This document shows, one piece after another, positions 7,921 to 16,213 of a DNA stretch of 33,732 nt (position 1 is its first letter; each line of letters begins with the position of its first letter). The notes under the pieces are model-generated. The model searched no databases and was not told the DNA's origin. It worked only from the letters and a program-made list of their open reading frames with translations. The position numbers were made by a program, and so were the translations under genes. Source of the stretch: Trichococcus flocculiformis (GTDB taxonomy: Bacteria; Bacillota; Bacilli; Lactobacillales; Aerococcaceae); assembly GCF_900113645.1 (NCBI RefSeq), contig NZ_FOQC01000027.1:1-33732 (forward strand). Direction: 5' to 3'.

Positions 7921-8695
7921 ATCTCTTGAATAAACCAAACCTTTTTTTCGTTTGGCTTACACTTATTGGAGCCTCAGTGTGAACCGCATCTCCATTAAAA
8001 ATATCTTTCGCATTCTGTCGGAAATAGGCTGCTTTTTCTGAACCAAATTCGGATTCAAGTTTAGCGAAAGCTTGCTTATAGTGAAAGCCTCTTCCACGTG
8101 TATTGTGCGCATCGGATGCGATGATATGCACGAGGTTTGCCTCAATCAGTTGGTGGCTGAGCTTCGCTATGTCTTTTCCGAATGCACCAGCATAGCTGCT
8201 TGCCGTCAACTGGGCAATGGCTCCTCTTTCTATGAAAGGCAGCAATATATTTGGATCATCGATGATCGCCTGGTTCCGTTCAGGATGAACGATGACAGGC
8301 GTGATGCCTTGTTGTCGTAATTTAAAAAAAAGCTGTTCCGTATATGCAGGGATCGAAAGGGTCGGGAATTCAATCAATAGATACCGTTGTTCTTCATCTA
8401 TGAATAAAATATCCTCGTTTTCGATATCGTCCATTAAATCTCCGTTGATTCGGATTTCTTGACTAGGATAAAGCGTCAGACCGATTCCTCGATCATCCAA
8501 TTCTTTTTGCAAGGCTGTTGTAGCTTCCAACACAGCCTCTTTTGGGTTCAAATATTTACCGTTCCTATGGTGAGGCGTCACAAGGATGTGGGAGATTCCT
8601 TCAGAGACGGCTTGTTGGGCCATCGCCAAGGAATCATCCAGTGTTCGAGCTCCGTCATCGACGCCAGGCAACAGATGACAATGAAGATCGATCAC
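7919..8695 (-). CDS. cpsB: Manganese-dependent PHP-family protein-tyrosine phosphatase CpsB/Wzh/YwqE
   Basis: A 258-residue PHP phosphatase. Metal-site motifs are all present: MIDLHCHLLPGVDDG (H5, H7), TPHH (H42, H43), SQE (E80), IEF (E109 region), HPERN (H137) and SDAHN (D195, H197). In capsule systems this enzyme removes phosphate from the tyrosine cluster of the CpsD kinase. The start is GTG at 8695, supported by GGGGG upstream. The GTG shares its G with the TAG stop of cpsD, so the two are translationally coupled. The gene ends directly at a terminator. The C-terminal 20 residues are basic (KKRFGLFKR). Confidence 0.92.
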   Translation of the reverse strand: MIDLHCHLLPGVDDGARTLDDSLAMAQQAVSEGISHILVTPHHRNGKYLNPKEAVLEATTALQKELDDRGIGLTLYPSQEIRINGDLMDDIENEDILFIDEEQRYLLIEFPTLSIPAYTEQLFFKLRQQGITPVIVHPERNQAIIDDPNILLPFIERGAIAQLTASSYAGAFGKDIAKLSHQLIEANLVHIIASDAHNTRGRGFHYKQAFAKLESEFGSEKAAYFRQNAKDIFNGDAVHTEAPISVSQTKKRFGLFKR

Positions 8696-9429
8696 TATGC
8701 TTCCCCCTCACTTGTGTACCCATAGCCGTAATAAGATTGCGTGTTTTTCTTTTCAATCCCATTGAATATAACACCCAAGATATTTGCGTTAACCATTTCC
8801 AACAGCTCTTTCGCATTCATAACAGAATCTTTCTGCGAGACGCCATGACGGATCACGAAAACAACACCGTCCGCTTTTGCTGCCATGATCTGTGCATCCG
8901 TTACCGAAGTCACCGGTGGCATATCGTAAATGATGATGTCGAATATATCTTCGAAGCGCTTCATCAGGATGTTCATCCGATTCGAGTTCAACAATTCGGA
9001 TGGATTCGGAGGAATCGGTCCGCTTGTCAACACATGCAGGTCTGTCCCGGTCACTTGTTGGATAACTTCAGAAAGTTCTTGTTCCGGTGTGCTCAAGAGC
9101 GTCGTCAAGCCTTCGACATTGCGCAAGCCGAATGTGCGTTGCACGGTCGGTTTGCGCAGATCGGCATCGACCAACAATACACGCTTGCCCTGGTCGGTGA
9201 AAACCGATGCCAAGTTTGCCGCCGTCGTTGATTTCCCTTCCCACGGTCCGGATGATGTCATGACGATGGATTTCACATCGCGGTCGATCATTGAGAATTG
9301 TATATTTGTACGGATGGTCCGGTATTGCTCGGCAATAACGGATTTCGGCCGCAATTTTGAGATTAGACTTAGACCTTTACGTTGTTGGCTGTCCAACTTC
9401 ATGATCTTCTTTCTGTTTGATCCAAACAT
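8695..9429 (-). CDS. cpsD: Bacterial tyrosine kinase CpsD/Wze
   Basis: A 244-residue BY-kinase of the split Firmicute type. Walker A is SSGPWEGKST (59-68), Walker A' is LLVDAD (85-90) and Walker B is FDIIIYDMPP. The C-terminal tyrosine cluster YYGYGY (233-238) is the autophosphorylation site. The kinase is activated by the cytoplasmic tail of its membrane partner, encoded just upstream as cpsC, and dephosphorylated by CpsB downstream. The N-terminal KLRPKSVIAEQYRTIRTNI is the oligomerisation motif (EX2RX2R equivalent, EQYRTIR). AGGAG lies ten bases before the ATG, and there are 13 bases between the cpsC stop and this start. Confidence 0.93.
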   Translation of the reverse strand: MFGSNRKKIMKLDSQQRKGLSLISKLRPKSVIAEQYRTIRTNIQFSMIDRDVKSIVMTSSGPWEGKSTTAANLASVFTDQGKRVLLVDADLRKPTVQRTFGLRNVEGLTTLLSTPEQELSEVIQQVTGTDLHVLTSGPIPPNPSELLNSNRMNILMKRFEDIFDIIIYDMPPVTSVTDAQIMAAKADGVVFVIRHGVSQKDSVMNAKELLEMVNANILGVIFNGIEKKNTQSYYGYGYTSEGEA

Positions 9430-9442
9430 ATCTTATCGTCTC

Positions 9443-10183
9443 CTATATGCGTCTTTTAGCTTTACGCGATTTTACATCAGGTGTTGCTTGAACAAAACGG
9501 GTAGCTGTCAACTCTTCTTCGGACATCTGTAATACAGATCCCAAGTTCGACCAGCCCAATTGTTCGATGAATCTTTCGTCCTTGACGGTCTTGTCCATAA
9601 ATTCAGCCAAGAATGCCAACCCAACACCGATCATCATGCCGACCAATAAACCAAGTACTAGATTCATCGGTGTGTTCGGGGATACCGGATTCGGATTCGC
9701 AACTGCTTGCGACAAAATCGTAACGCTGTTCACGTCCAGTATTTCACCGATTTTTTGTTCAAACGATGATGCTGTTGCATTTGCCAATTCTGCGGCAGTG
9801 TATGGATTTTCATCAGCAACCGTGATTCCGAACACCAACGAGCTATCCTCGGTTTGAACGGTCAGTTTGTTGCGCAATTCCCCTACCGTAAGTTTGGAAC
9901 CAGTGTTCGTGATGACATCCTCCAGTATGATCGGCTCTTTGATGATGCCCTGGTAAGTATTGATCAGATTCAAGTTCGTCTGAATATCCGTATTCGTGAT
10001 TGACTGTTCAGCATTCTGTGTTTGATTCACTACGATTTTAGATGTAGATTGATAAGACGGTGTCACAAAAAAGAATGTATAAAGAGCTGCCAACAACAAT
10101 CCGGCCAAACTCCACATGATGATCGAACCCAGTCGTTGCTTTAAGATTGCAAAAATTTCGCCTAACGATATTTCTTCTTCCAT
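9443..10183 (-). CDS. cpsC: Polysaccharide co-polymerase / kinase adaptor CpsC/Wzd
   Basis: A 246-residue Wzz-domain protein with two membrane helices (about 21-40 and 173-194), a roughly 130-residue extracellular domain, the proline motif NPNPVSPNTP just before the second helix, and a cytoplasmic C-terminus of about 50 residues that would activate the CpsD kinase. It controls chain length and export of the polysaccharide. AGGAGG is six bases before the ATG. It is the first gene of the cpsC-cpsD-cpsB operon. Confidence 0.92.
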   Translation of the reverse strand: MEEEISLGEIFAILKQRLGSIIMWSLAGLLLAALYTFFFVTPSYQSTSKIVVNQTQNAEQSITNTDIQTNLNLINTYQGIIKEPIILEDVITNTGSKLTVGELRNKLTVQTEDSSLVFGITVADENPYTAAELANATASSFEQKIGEILDVNSVTILSQAVANPNPVSPNTPMNLVLGLLVGMMIGVGLAFLAEFMDKTVKDERFIEQLGWSNLGSVLQMSEEELTATRFVQATPDVKSRKAKRRI

Positions 10184-10227
10184 GGTTTCCCTCCTGATTA
10201 CTAAAATTTATAATGACAATATCACCT

Positions 10228-10258
10228 ATTTTACAGGAAAATCCAACGAAACCGTCAA
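10228..10258 (-). promoter_or_regulatory. Candidate promoter for cpsCDB
   Basis: Minus-strand TTGACG (10258-10253) and TAAAAT (10233-10228) are 19 bases apart, which is longer than ideal. Other AT-rich boxes (TATAGT near 10281-10286; TTGATG near 10430) are possible alternatives. The rest of the gap 10184-10467 is AT-rich with no gene or clear structure. Confidence 0.35.
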
Positions 10259-10467
10259 TTTTCCCACTGTAGAATATTGTACTATACCATTCTTGAAATA
10301 ACTATAATTATTTTACTGAAATTGCGGATAAACACTTTCGCGCAGGCCAATCAAATTGAAACGAATAAATAGTAAGTTTGTCTGTTGATCCGAAATAACG
10401 CCATCATAAAATAGAACTTTATTAACATTTATCCATCAAATATAATAATATAATGCGCTTCCTTTTG

Positions 10468-10511
10468 AAAAAAAGATCCCGAAATCCGAATTCAGGGCTT
10501 TATTTTTTTTA
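10468..10511 (-). terminator. Terminator of map
   Basis: On the minus strand CCCTGAA and TTCGGG pair with one bulged base around a seven-base loop, followed by ATCTTTTTTT. The plus strand also has a T-run, so it may act both ways. Confidence 0.55.
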
Positions 10512-10534
10512 AAACGGAACAAACCCGCTTGAAC

Positions 10535-10557
10535 CGCTAGCCATCAAGAAGCTAGCG
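10535..10557. terminator. Second hairpin downstream of map
   Basis: CGCTAGC (10535-10541) and GCTAGCG (10551-10557) pair perfectly with a nine-base loop, starting eight bases after the map stop codon. There is no immediate U-tract on the minus strand. It is probably a transcript-end stem. Confidence 0.45.
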
Positions 10558-10564
10558 CTTTTGC

Positions 10565-11314
10565 TTATTTTTGTTGCGTCAGCACTTTCGGGCCGTCTTT
10601 GGTGATTGCAATTGTATGCTCGAATTGGCAGCTCAGACCGCCGTCTTTCGTGCGGGCTGTCCAACCGTTATCGTCCATTTTGGATTTCCAAGCTCCGGTG
10701 TTGACCATCGGCTCGATCGTGATCGTCATGCCTTCTTTCAAACGCAAGCCTTTGCCGGCATCGCCGTAATGCGGAATCGACGGACTTTCATGCATCGTAG
10801 GTCCGATGCCGTGGCCGATGAATTCGTGGACGACCGAGAAACCTTCTCCTTCAACATATGTCTGGATCGCATGGCCGATGTCGCCGACACGGTTGCCTGG
10901 TTTTGCTTGCTCAATGCCTAAGTACAAAGCTTTTTCAGTGACCTCCATCAGATGCTTCACTTCCGGTGTGGCCTCGCCGACTGCATAGCTCCAGCATGAA
11001 TCAGACATGGCGCCGTTGTAGTTCACGACTGTGTCGACCTTGATCAGATCGCCGTCCTTCAGCACATATTTTCCCGGAAAACCGTGGCAGATTTCGTCGT
11101 TGACGCTCGTGCAAGTCGCGTACTCGTAGCCCTCGAAACCGATTTGTTCGCAGATCGCGCCAGCCGCCTCTATGCGCGCCTGCACAAAGTTGTTGATCTC
11201 CATCGTAGTCAAACCAGGCTTGATGAAACCGCGCAATTCCTCATGGATCCCCGCCAAAATTGCGCCGGACTCTTCCATTGCTTGAATTTCGCGTTCAGAT
11301 TTTAAAGTTATCAT
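10565..11314 (-). CDS. map: Type I methionine aminopeptidase
   Basis: 249 residues, normal for bacterial type I MetAP. It removes initiator methionine from nascent proteins in the cytoplasm, using a dinuclear metal site. The five ligands are visible: D94 and D105 (VDTVVNYNGAMSDS), H168 (FIGHGIG), E201 (TITIEPMV) and E232 (QFEHT). The substrate-site H77 lies in ICHGFPG. An AGAGGA box lies ten bases before the ATG. It is a housekeeping gene with its own terminators, so it probably marks the edge of the conserved chromosome next to the repeat-rich island. Confidence 0.95.
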   Translation of the reverse strand: MITLKSEREIQAMEESGAILAGIHEELRGFIKPGLTTMEINNFVQARIEAAGAICEQIGFEGYEYATCTSVNDEICHGFPGKYVLKDGDLIKVDTVVNYNGAMSDSCWSYAVGEATPEVKHLMEVTEKALYLGIEQAKPGNRVGDIGHAIQTYVEGEGFSVVHEFIGHGIGPTMHESPSIPHYGDAGKGLRLKEGMTITIEPMVNTGAWKSKMDDNGWTARTKDGGLSCQFEHTIAITKDGPKVLTQQK

Positions 11315-11486
11315 ATGTATTCTGTCCTCTTCCTATAAAGTATTCTTTCTTATTATACATGAAATGCGTATGATGGCTAAATTATTTTCAGCTGATGGGG
11401 GAAAAATACGGCGCAATCTGGGGGTCGCCTGCGAAGATGGTCCCGGCGCGGGCCCCACCGGTAATTTTTGCTTGGACGGCACTGGA

Positions 11487-11620
11487 ATTTACCGGTGGGC
11501 ACGGCTTCGCCGGGAATTTCGGTATTTTCGAATGGAGATTCCCGGCGAACACTTCCTCAGCGGGAAATCCGATTTCTTCCAAGAGCATATTACCGGTGAG
11601 CACGGCTTCGCCGGGAATTC
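11487..11620. repeat. Palindromic repeat array A1 (three GGGAA-type units)
   Basis: Three imperfect palindromes at about 11487-11519, 11537-11568 and 11588-11620 (pitch 50-51 bases). Types alternate: ATTACCGGTGAGCACGGC then TTCGCCGGGAAT, and TTCCCGGCGAACAC... CAGCGGGAA. They fill the 489-base gap between map and the vanZ-like gene. The GC-rich stretch 11395-11470 before them looks like decayed copies. Spacer TTCCAAGAGCA before the third unit recurs in array A3, so spacers are conserved, unlike CRISPR. Confidence 0.8.
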
Positions 11621-11803
11621 GGCTAACATTTCGTTTTGCCCTTTTACTTTGTTGACTTCCGGCTACGCATGAAAAATGTCGAAAGTCCGCCGAATCATTC
11701 CTAGCCTGTATTCGAGAATCCGGATCCTGTGTCGGAAGTTCCCGGTAATCTCTTATTTCCCAATAAAAGCATAAATGCCAATAGTCTGAAAAACACTGTC
11801 GAT

Positions 11804-12478
11804 TCAGCGTTTCCAGGCTATTTTATTTTCCCAGCGCAACCACACTTTCTTGGCACCAACATATAGCATGATACCGAGGGCTGCGCCCGATCCGTCGATG
11901 AGGACGTCCTTCAGCAGCGGACCGCGGCCGGGAACGAACAATTGATGGAATTCATCACTGATTGCGTACGCCACGCAAAACAGCAGGCTGCAGCCTCTGC
12001 GTTTCCATACGGAAGCGGTCGTGGCGGGCATTTCGTCCTCCCGCGTGTGCGAAACCAGAAAACCGAGGATCAGATAAGCGATGAAGTGGGCAGATTTCCG
12101 CATCAATCTTCCCGCATAGTCAAAACTAGTATCCTGAATGAAATCAACAAACAGGAACAGACCGATCGCCAGCGCCAAAAAAATGGCGGTTCCGCCGATG
12201 ATCCAGCGCTTCTTTATGCCGAAAAGCCTCGGCTCATCCGCTTGCGTTTCCAACAGATGGATCAGCAAGAGGATGCCTGCCATAAACACAACCGTCCCTT
12301 GCGCACGCGTGAAATATTCGATGAACGCGGACAACTGGTTGAGCGCGTCCGCGAAGAAGCGCGTCAGGCTCCCGCTCAGCACGAGGGACTGGTCGGCCGG
12401 CTGGGCTGACAGCATGAAGATGACTATCATCCATGCAAAAACGAAAATCCAGTTGCGGTTGCGAGCCACTTTCTTCAT
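11804..12478 (-). CDS. VanZ-family membrane protein
   Basis: About 224 residues with roughly five hydrophobic segments. VanZ hallmarks are the N-terminal FMLSAQPADQS segment, the helix with RLMRKSAHFIAYLILGFL and the C-terminal ISDEFHQLFVPGRGPLLKDVLIDGSGAALG, which contains the conserved D-E-x-H-Q and DVLID motifs. VanZ proteins are membrane proteins linked to teicoplanin resistance and cell-envelope lipids; their biochemical role is unsettled. ATG 12478 is spaced nine bases from AGGGG and preferred over ATG 12484. It stands alone between two family-A repeat arrays. Confidence 0.88.
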   Translation of the reverse strand: MKKVARNRNWIFVFAWMIVIFMLSAQPADQSLVLSGSLTRFFADALNQLSAFIEYFTRAQGTVVFMAGILLLIHLLETQADEPRLFGIKKRWIIGGTAIFLALAIGLFLFVDFIQDTSFDYAGRLMRKSAHFIAYLILGFLVSHTREDEMPATTASVWKRRGCSLLFCVAYAISDEFHQLFVPGRGPLLKDVLIDGSGAALGIMLYVGAKKVWLRWENKIAWKR

Positions 12479-12592
12479 GAGCATTATCCCCTTTCCGACT
12501 GAATGTTCTTTCCATTATATCAGAAAGCTGGCGCTCGTTGAAGAGTGCAGAATAAAAACAATTTTGCATGTCTAACCTTATTTGCGGCGCTG

Positions 12593-12782
12593 ATTTCCCC
12601 GGTGAGCAAGGCCTCACCGGGAAAAATTGCCCAGTAATAACGAAATTTCCCGATGAACAATATCTCATCGGGAAATTTCGTTGTGTCTGAACATTAATTC
12701 TCGGCGAACGTTGTTTCATCGGGAAATGTGCCTTTCTCTCTAACGACCTATTACCGGTGAACATACGGCTCCGCCGGGAATT
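12593..12782. repeat. Palindromic repeat array A2 (four units)
   Basis: Units at about 12593-12626, 12641-12680, 12696-12726 and 12750-12782. The second is a perfect 16-bp inverted repeat: CGAAATTTCCCGATGA (12641-12656) and its complement at 12665-12680, loop ACAATATC. Others show GGTGAG/CTCACC and CCGG/CCGG pairing, so arms co-vary between units. The last unit abuts the stop codon of the following NERD gene. The linker CTTTCTCTC.AACG.C.TATTA (12732-12753) recurs at 13917-13936. Confidence 0.8.
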
Positions 12783-13690
12783 CAGACATAATGGCGCCCG
12801 TGATTGTTGCCTTTCGCCTGATAATTTTCTTTCAGGACGCGATAGATGCGATCTTTATCACCGGAACCGCACCAATCCGACATTCGGTTCGTAGTCACTT
12901 TTTGTTCCGGAAACAGAATCCGGAAGTCATCGATGCCGTTTTTGATCAATCTTTTGACATTCATTCTTTCGCCGCATGCGGGGCAATGCATATAATGTCC
13001 GATAAAGGAGGTCATCAATGCATTGCATGAAAAGCAACTGAGGCCTTTGCGCAAATGCTCATACTGATATACCGGCAATTTGGTTGCCGGATAATCTTGC
13101 TTATGCAGCCTCACTAAAACATCCGCAATGCGCTTTTGTTCCGCATTCGGCTGGGAATTTAATTTAAGGGTACGCAAATAGGAATGAATTTGACTGGGCA
13201 GAATGTAATTATCGTTGTTCTGCGCTTGCAATAGTATGAATTCGGGATTGACGTATACCACATATGCTTCCACCTTCATTCGGCAAGACAGGGACTGGAG
13301 GAGAATTTCCAATTTGACCTTGGACTTCTGCAATTGCAGGTACGGATTCTCCAAGACGGTGCCCGTTGATTTGGTGAATTTCTCCGCACCCCAGTAATGA
13401 ACGCCCTCATAGTTCTTCGCTTCAAGAAGGACCAGCGTGTCGGCGCAAACCAGCAGCGCATCGATTTGAAAAAACGAATTTCTGTGCTCGAGCAACAGAT
13501 CGTTCAATACTAGACAACCCGGTGGCAGCGTTTCAGTGCTTTCATCAAGCACGCCTTCGCCTTCGAATCCTTTCTGGTGATTCAGATAATACTGCTGATT
13601 TTCCCAATCCAGACTCATGCGCGTCGACAATACTTCATATATTCGGAGCAGCTTTGGTTTAGTACGCTCTTTGTATGCGATGATCCTCAC
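12782..13690 (-). CDS. NERD-domain protein with C-terminal zinc ribbon (nuclease-related)
   Basis: About 302 residues from the preferred GTG start at 13690 (MRIIAYKERTKPKLLRIYEV...). The NERD domain occupies about residues 45-165, and its nuclease-like core is visible as FFQIDALLV...LVLLEAKNYEG, giving D and ExK residues of the restriction-endonuclease fold. A C-terminal CxxC...CxxC cluster (CFSC and CPAC) is a likely zinc ribbon. The open frame continues upstream to 13819, but that part is translated from palindromic repeat DNA and has no RBS-backed ATG. NERD proteins are suspected DNA-processing enzymes; this one's substrate is unknown. It is flanked on both sides by family-A arrays. Confidence 0.75.
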   Translation of the reverse strand: MRIIAYKERTKPKLLRIYEVLSTRMSLDWENQQYYLNHQKGFEGEGVLDESTETLPPGCLVLNDLLLEHRNSFFQIDALLVCADTLVLLEAKNYEGVHYWGAEKFTKSTGTVLENPYLQLQKSKVKLEILLQSLSCRMKVEAYVVYVNPEFILLQAQNNDNYILPSQIHSYLRTLKLNSQPNAEQKRIADVLVRLHKQDYPATKLPVYQYEHLRKGLSCFSCNALMTSFIGHYMHCPACGERMNVKRLIKNGIDDFRILFPEQKVTTNRMSDWCGSGDKDRIYRVLKENYQAKGNNHGRHYV

Positions 13691-13779
13691 CTCATTATGG
13701 CTTTTAGCATAAATATACGCATTTGCTCGGTAAAAACTTTCGTTTTGGCTTTCGAATGGCGTTATTTTTTTGGTGGGCG

Positions 13780-13913
13780 AATTTCCCGGTGGACAGCGCC
13801 TCATCGGGAATTCCATCATCCTTCAAGGGCAAATTACCGGTCAGCACGGCTTCGCCGGGAATACCGAAAGCATTCCCCGGATTTCCCGGTGGACAGCGCC
13901 TCATCGGGAAATT
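13780..13913. repeat. Palindromic repeat array A3 (three units plus a decayed one)
   Basis: Units at about 13780-13812, 13831-13863 and 13880-13913 (pitch 49-51). The first and third share TTTCCCGGTGGACAGCGCCT followed by CATCGGGAA; the middle one is the ATTACCGGTCAGCACGGC type. A degenerate unit follows to about 13960. The array sits between two divergent-age NERD genes on the minus strand. Confidence 0.8.
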
Positions 13914-13961
13914 TGTCTTTCTCTCGAACGGCATATTAACGACGAACGAATGCTTCCCAAT

Positions 13962-14681
13962 TCAGTACGGATTTCTCCACTTCATCGCATCGATATGCGC
14001 CTGTTTCGTCTCTTCATCAGCTTGGGTGTATCGATTCAATTCGTTGTAGATCTGCTCGATTTCTAAAGTAGTGAATAATCCCGGTCGCTGCGCCATGTCC
14101 TCGACGATTTCGCAAGCCAGCATATCCTGGTTCATCACCTTCACTTCCGGAGAATAAACAAACATATTCTTCAAGACGCAACGCTCGCTGAAAACGATAT
14201 AGGAGCGAAAAACCTCGTCGCCCAAGCCCAGATGCTGCTTCAGAACGCCGATGTGCTTCTTGTTCTGCCAGATGGGGTTGTAGAATTGATAGTGCCGGCC
14301 GCCTCTGAAAATCTGCTTCCAGTACCTGCTGTTCTCATCCCCGAAAATCCAGCCGCTGTAATTCTTCGACTCGAAAACATAAATACCCGTTGCCGAAATC
14401 ATGATTAAGTCGATTTCGGTTGTCTTCCCGTCTCCTTTGGGCAAATAGACATTCGCCAACAACTTGTGCTCCTCGCCCATGTCCTCCAGACATGAATAAA
14501 TCAGAAATTCGCCGTAGTTGCCATCGTCAAACAGGGTATCGAAGACACTATTGCCGCTCGCATCATTGTACGCGGTCCTTTGGTATCGGTTGTGTCGTTT
14601 AGGTTTCTTCTGCTTCGGCGGCCCTGCACTAAATTCCTTACACAAACCAACAACCAGAAGAAAAAACAGTATTATCTCCAA
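13962..14681 (-). CDS. Membrane-anchored NERD-domain protein
   Basis: About 239 residues. An N-terminal hydrophobic helix (LEIILFFLLVVGLCKEF) anchors it. The NERD domain follows, with nuclease-like core residues in KTTEIDLIMISATGIYVFESKNYSGWIFGDE (D, then ExK) and the typical FYNPIWQNKKHIGVL segment. TTG at 14681 is preferred because AAAAGGAG lies nine bases upstream and the paralogue at 31284-31963 starts at the matching place with an equivalent AAAGGAG box. The alternative ATG at 14711 lacks a clear box. The C-terminus (IEQIYNELNRYTQADEETKQ) is helical and conserved in the paralogue. Function is unknown beyond probable nuclease-related activity at the membrane. Confidence 0.75.
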   Translation of the reverse strand: MEIILFFLLVVGLCKEFSAGPPKQKKPKRHNRYQRTAYNDASGNSVFDTLFDDGNYGEFLIYSCLEDMGEEHKLLANVYLPKGDGKTTEIDLIMISATGIYVFESKNYSGWIFGDENSRYWKQIFRGGRHYQFYNPIWQNKKHIGVLKQHLGLGDEVFRSYIVFSERCVLKNMFVYSPEVKVMNQDMLACEIVEDMAQRPGLFTTLEIEQIYNELNRYTQADEETKQAHIDAMKWRNPY

Positions 14682-14806
14682 ATTCAGCAGCTCCTTTTCC
14701 GTGGGAGGCATCAGTGAGGCGTTAACATTTATGAAGCATTCGAAGATAATATACGCGGCTCAACAGAAAATGATTGCTGTTCCAGCAGGATTTTAATTGG
14801 GCTCGC

Positions 14807-15262
14807 TCCTCCGGTGAACGGTTTTTCTGCCGGAGGAGAAAACCAAAAAAGACGATCACCTCCGACCGCGGCGGCTTCGCCGGAGTTCCGCCGTCCACAA
14901 TTCATCCTCCTCCGGCCGACATTCGCTCACAGGAGCTGAGTAACTGGCGAAATGCTCTCCTCCGTCAAGCGTCCCGCTCATCGGAGCTGGCAGCATCTTC
15001 CGGGCGGATACCTTCTGCCGGAGGACAACATCCAAAAAGACGTTCACCTCCGATTACTGCGGCTTCGCCGGAGTACAGCCGCACGCAATTCATACTCCTC
15101 CGGCCAGCATTCGCTCATCGGAGCTGACATCCTCCTCCGGGCAGCAGCCTTTCCGCCGGAGGACAACATCCAAAAAGACGATCACCTCCGATTACTGCGG
15201 CTTCGCCGGAGTACAGCCGCCCGCAATTCATCCTCCTCCGGCCGACATTCGCTCACAGGAGC
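14807..15262. repeat. Palindromic repeat array B1
   Basis: An array of CTCCG...CGGAG hairpins with the core CACCTCCGAC...GCGGCTTCGCCGGAG starting at 14857, 15045 and 15183 (spacings 188 and 138 bases). Other modules are CCTCCGGCC.AGCATTCGCTC..GGAG and CCTCCGGGC..CGCCGGAGGA. Single-stranded linkers such as ACATCCAAAAAGACG are conserved between units. Short ORFs across it are repeat-derived. It fills the gap between the NERD gene and the SEC-C gene. Confidence 0.85.
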
Positions 15263-15276
15263 ACAGCGCAAACAAG

Positions 15277-15320
15277 CCCCCGTAACTCCGATGAGAGCTT
15301 CCTCGTCGGAGTTACGGGGG
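15277..15320. terminator. Perfect 15-bp inverted repeat, likely bidirectional terminator or B-type relic
   Basis: CCCCCGTAACTCCGA (15277-15291) pairs with 15306-15320 across a 14-base loop. The inner CTCCGA/TCGGAG matches the family-B repeats. A second small hairpin GGTTGC-TTCG-GCAACC follows at about 15334-15349, just past the SEC-C gene stop. U-tracts are absent. Confidence 0.55.
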
Positions 15321-15359
15321 TTACGTTATCTGCGGTTGCTTCGGCAACCACTCTAATCC

Positions 15360-16106
15360 TTATTCCACCTTATTCATACAACAATTCTTGTACTTCTTCC
15401 CGCTGCCGCATGGGCAAGGATCGTTGCGGCCGATCTTCACTTTTTTCTCAAAAGGGACCCCATTCGAAGTGCCCGCGCGATACGGTTTTTTCGGCAATGG
15501 ACGCAGATGCGGCTTTTCGAATTCCTCGAAAATCTCCTGGGGCGTATTGCCATTATGTTCCCAACGGCGAATATGATTCGACATGTCCATCATCAGGCGC
15601 ATCATTTCATTGACCTGCTGTTCATTATCGAACACGACATCCGCACGCTCCAATGCCTTAGACACAGATGACATGCCCAAATCCAACTCTAACGCATCAC
15701 GGATTTCCTCGCAAAGCTCTTGGGCCTTGAGTCCATCACCGCCAAACAAATTTTTTCTCACATAATCATAAAAAACCTTATATTGCTTCGTCTTCTCAAA
15801 GTAAAAATCATCCGTATAGCGCAAAAGTTCCTCTTTCGCCGGAACATAGAAAGGCTTGTCCCCCTTTTTCTCCAGCATCGATTCAAACTCATCGAACTCC
15901 AAAATCGTTTCGTGAACAAAATAATCCTTGTATGGATAAGTATGCCCCTTTTTCAGTTCCGCCGGCGGATTCTCGAGGTACCCCTCCACTTCCCCCAAGC
16001 TGATTGGCTTCTCGTTTTGGGTATTGTAAATTTCCACCAAAATATCCTTTTGGATCATGCCGTACAAATTGCTCAAAGCGATGATATATTCCGTCAATTG
16101 ATTCAT
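15360..16106 (-). CDS. SEC-C motif protein of unknown function
   Basis: 248 residues. The C-terminus [20 protein letters not shown] is a textbook SEC-C zinc-binding motif (CxCx8CC form), as found at the end of SecA and in many stand-alone proteins. The preceding 200 residues are mainly helical and acidic and are not recognised. GGAG lies seven bases before the ATG. It is a single-gene unit between arrays B1 and B2. SEC-C proteins of this kind are often in accessory regions; no activity should be assumed. Confidence 0.8.
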   Translation of the reverse strand: MNQLTEYIIALSNLYGMIQKDILVEIYNTQNEKPISLGEVEGYLENPPAELKKGHTYPYKDYFVHETILEFDEFESMLEKKGDKPFYVPAKEELLRYTDDFYFEKTKQYKVFYDYVRKNLFGGDGLKAQELCEEIRDALELDLGMSSVSKALERADVVFDNEQQVNEMMRLMMDMSNHIRRWEHNGNTPQEIFEEFEKPHLRPLPKKPYRAGTSNGVPFEKKVKIGRNDPCPCGSGKKYKNCCMNKVE

Positions 16107-16213
16107 GCTGTCACTCCGCTCGGTTATTAGTTTGCGTTCCTTCTGCTATCTATTTTACTATACAGAAGCATGAGGAATACAGAATAACCTGAAAAATAGA
16201 GGGCTTTATTTAT

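Noticed and set aside
8542-9231. A 229-residue plus-strand open frame opposite cpsD/cpsB
   Set aside because: It is antisense to two genes with full catalytic motifs, and no ribosome binding site or domain is visible.
11487-13913. Possible CRISPR array, because of the regular 49-51 base spacing of repeats
   Set aside because: Repeats are imperfect and of alternating types, linkers are conserved between arrays rather than unique, and no cas genes are present.
13704-14066. Overlapping open frames across array A3 on both strands
   Set aside because: They translate the palindromes themselves, have no supported starts and overlap real genes.
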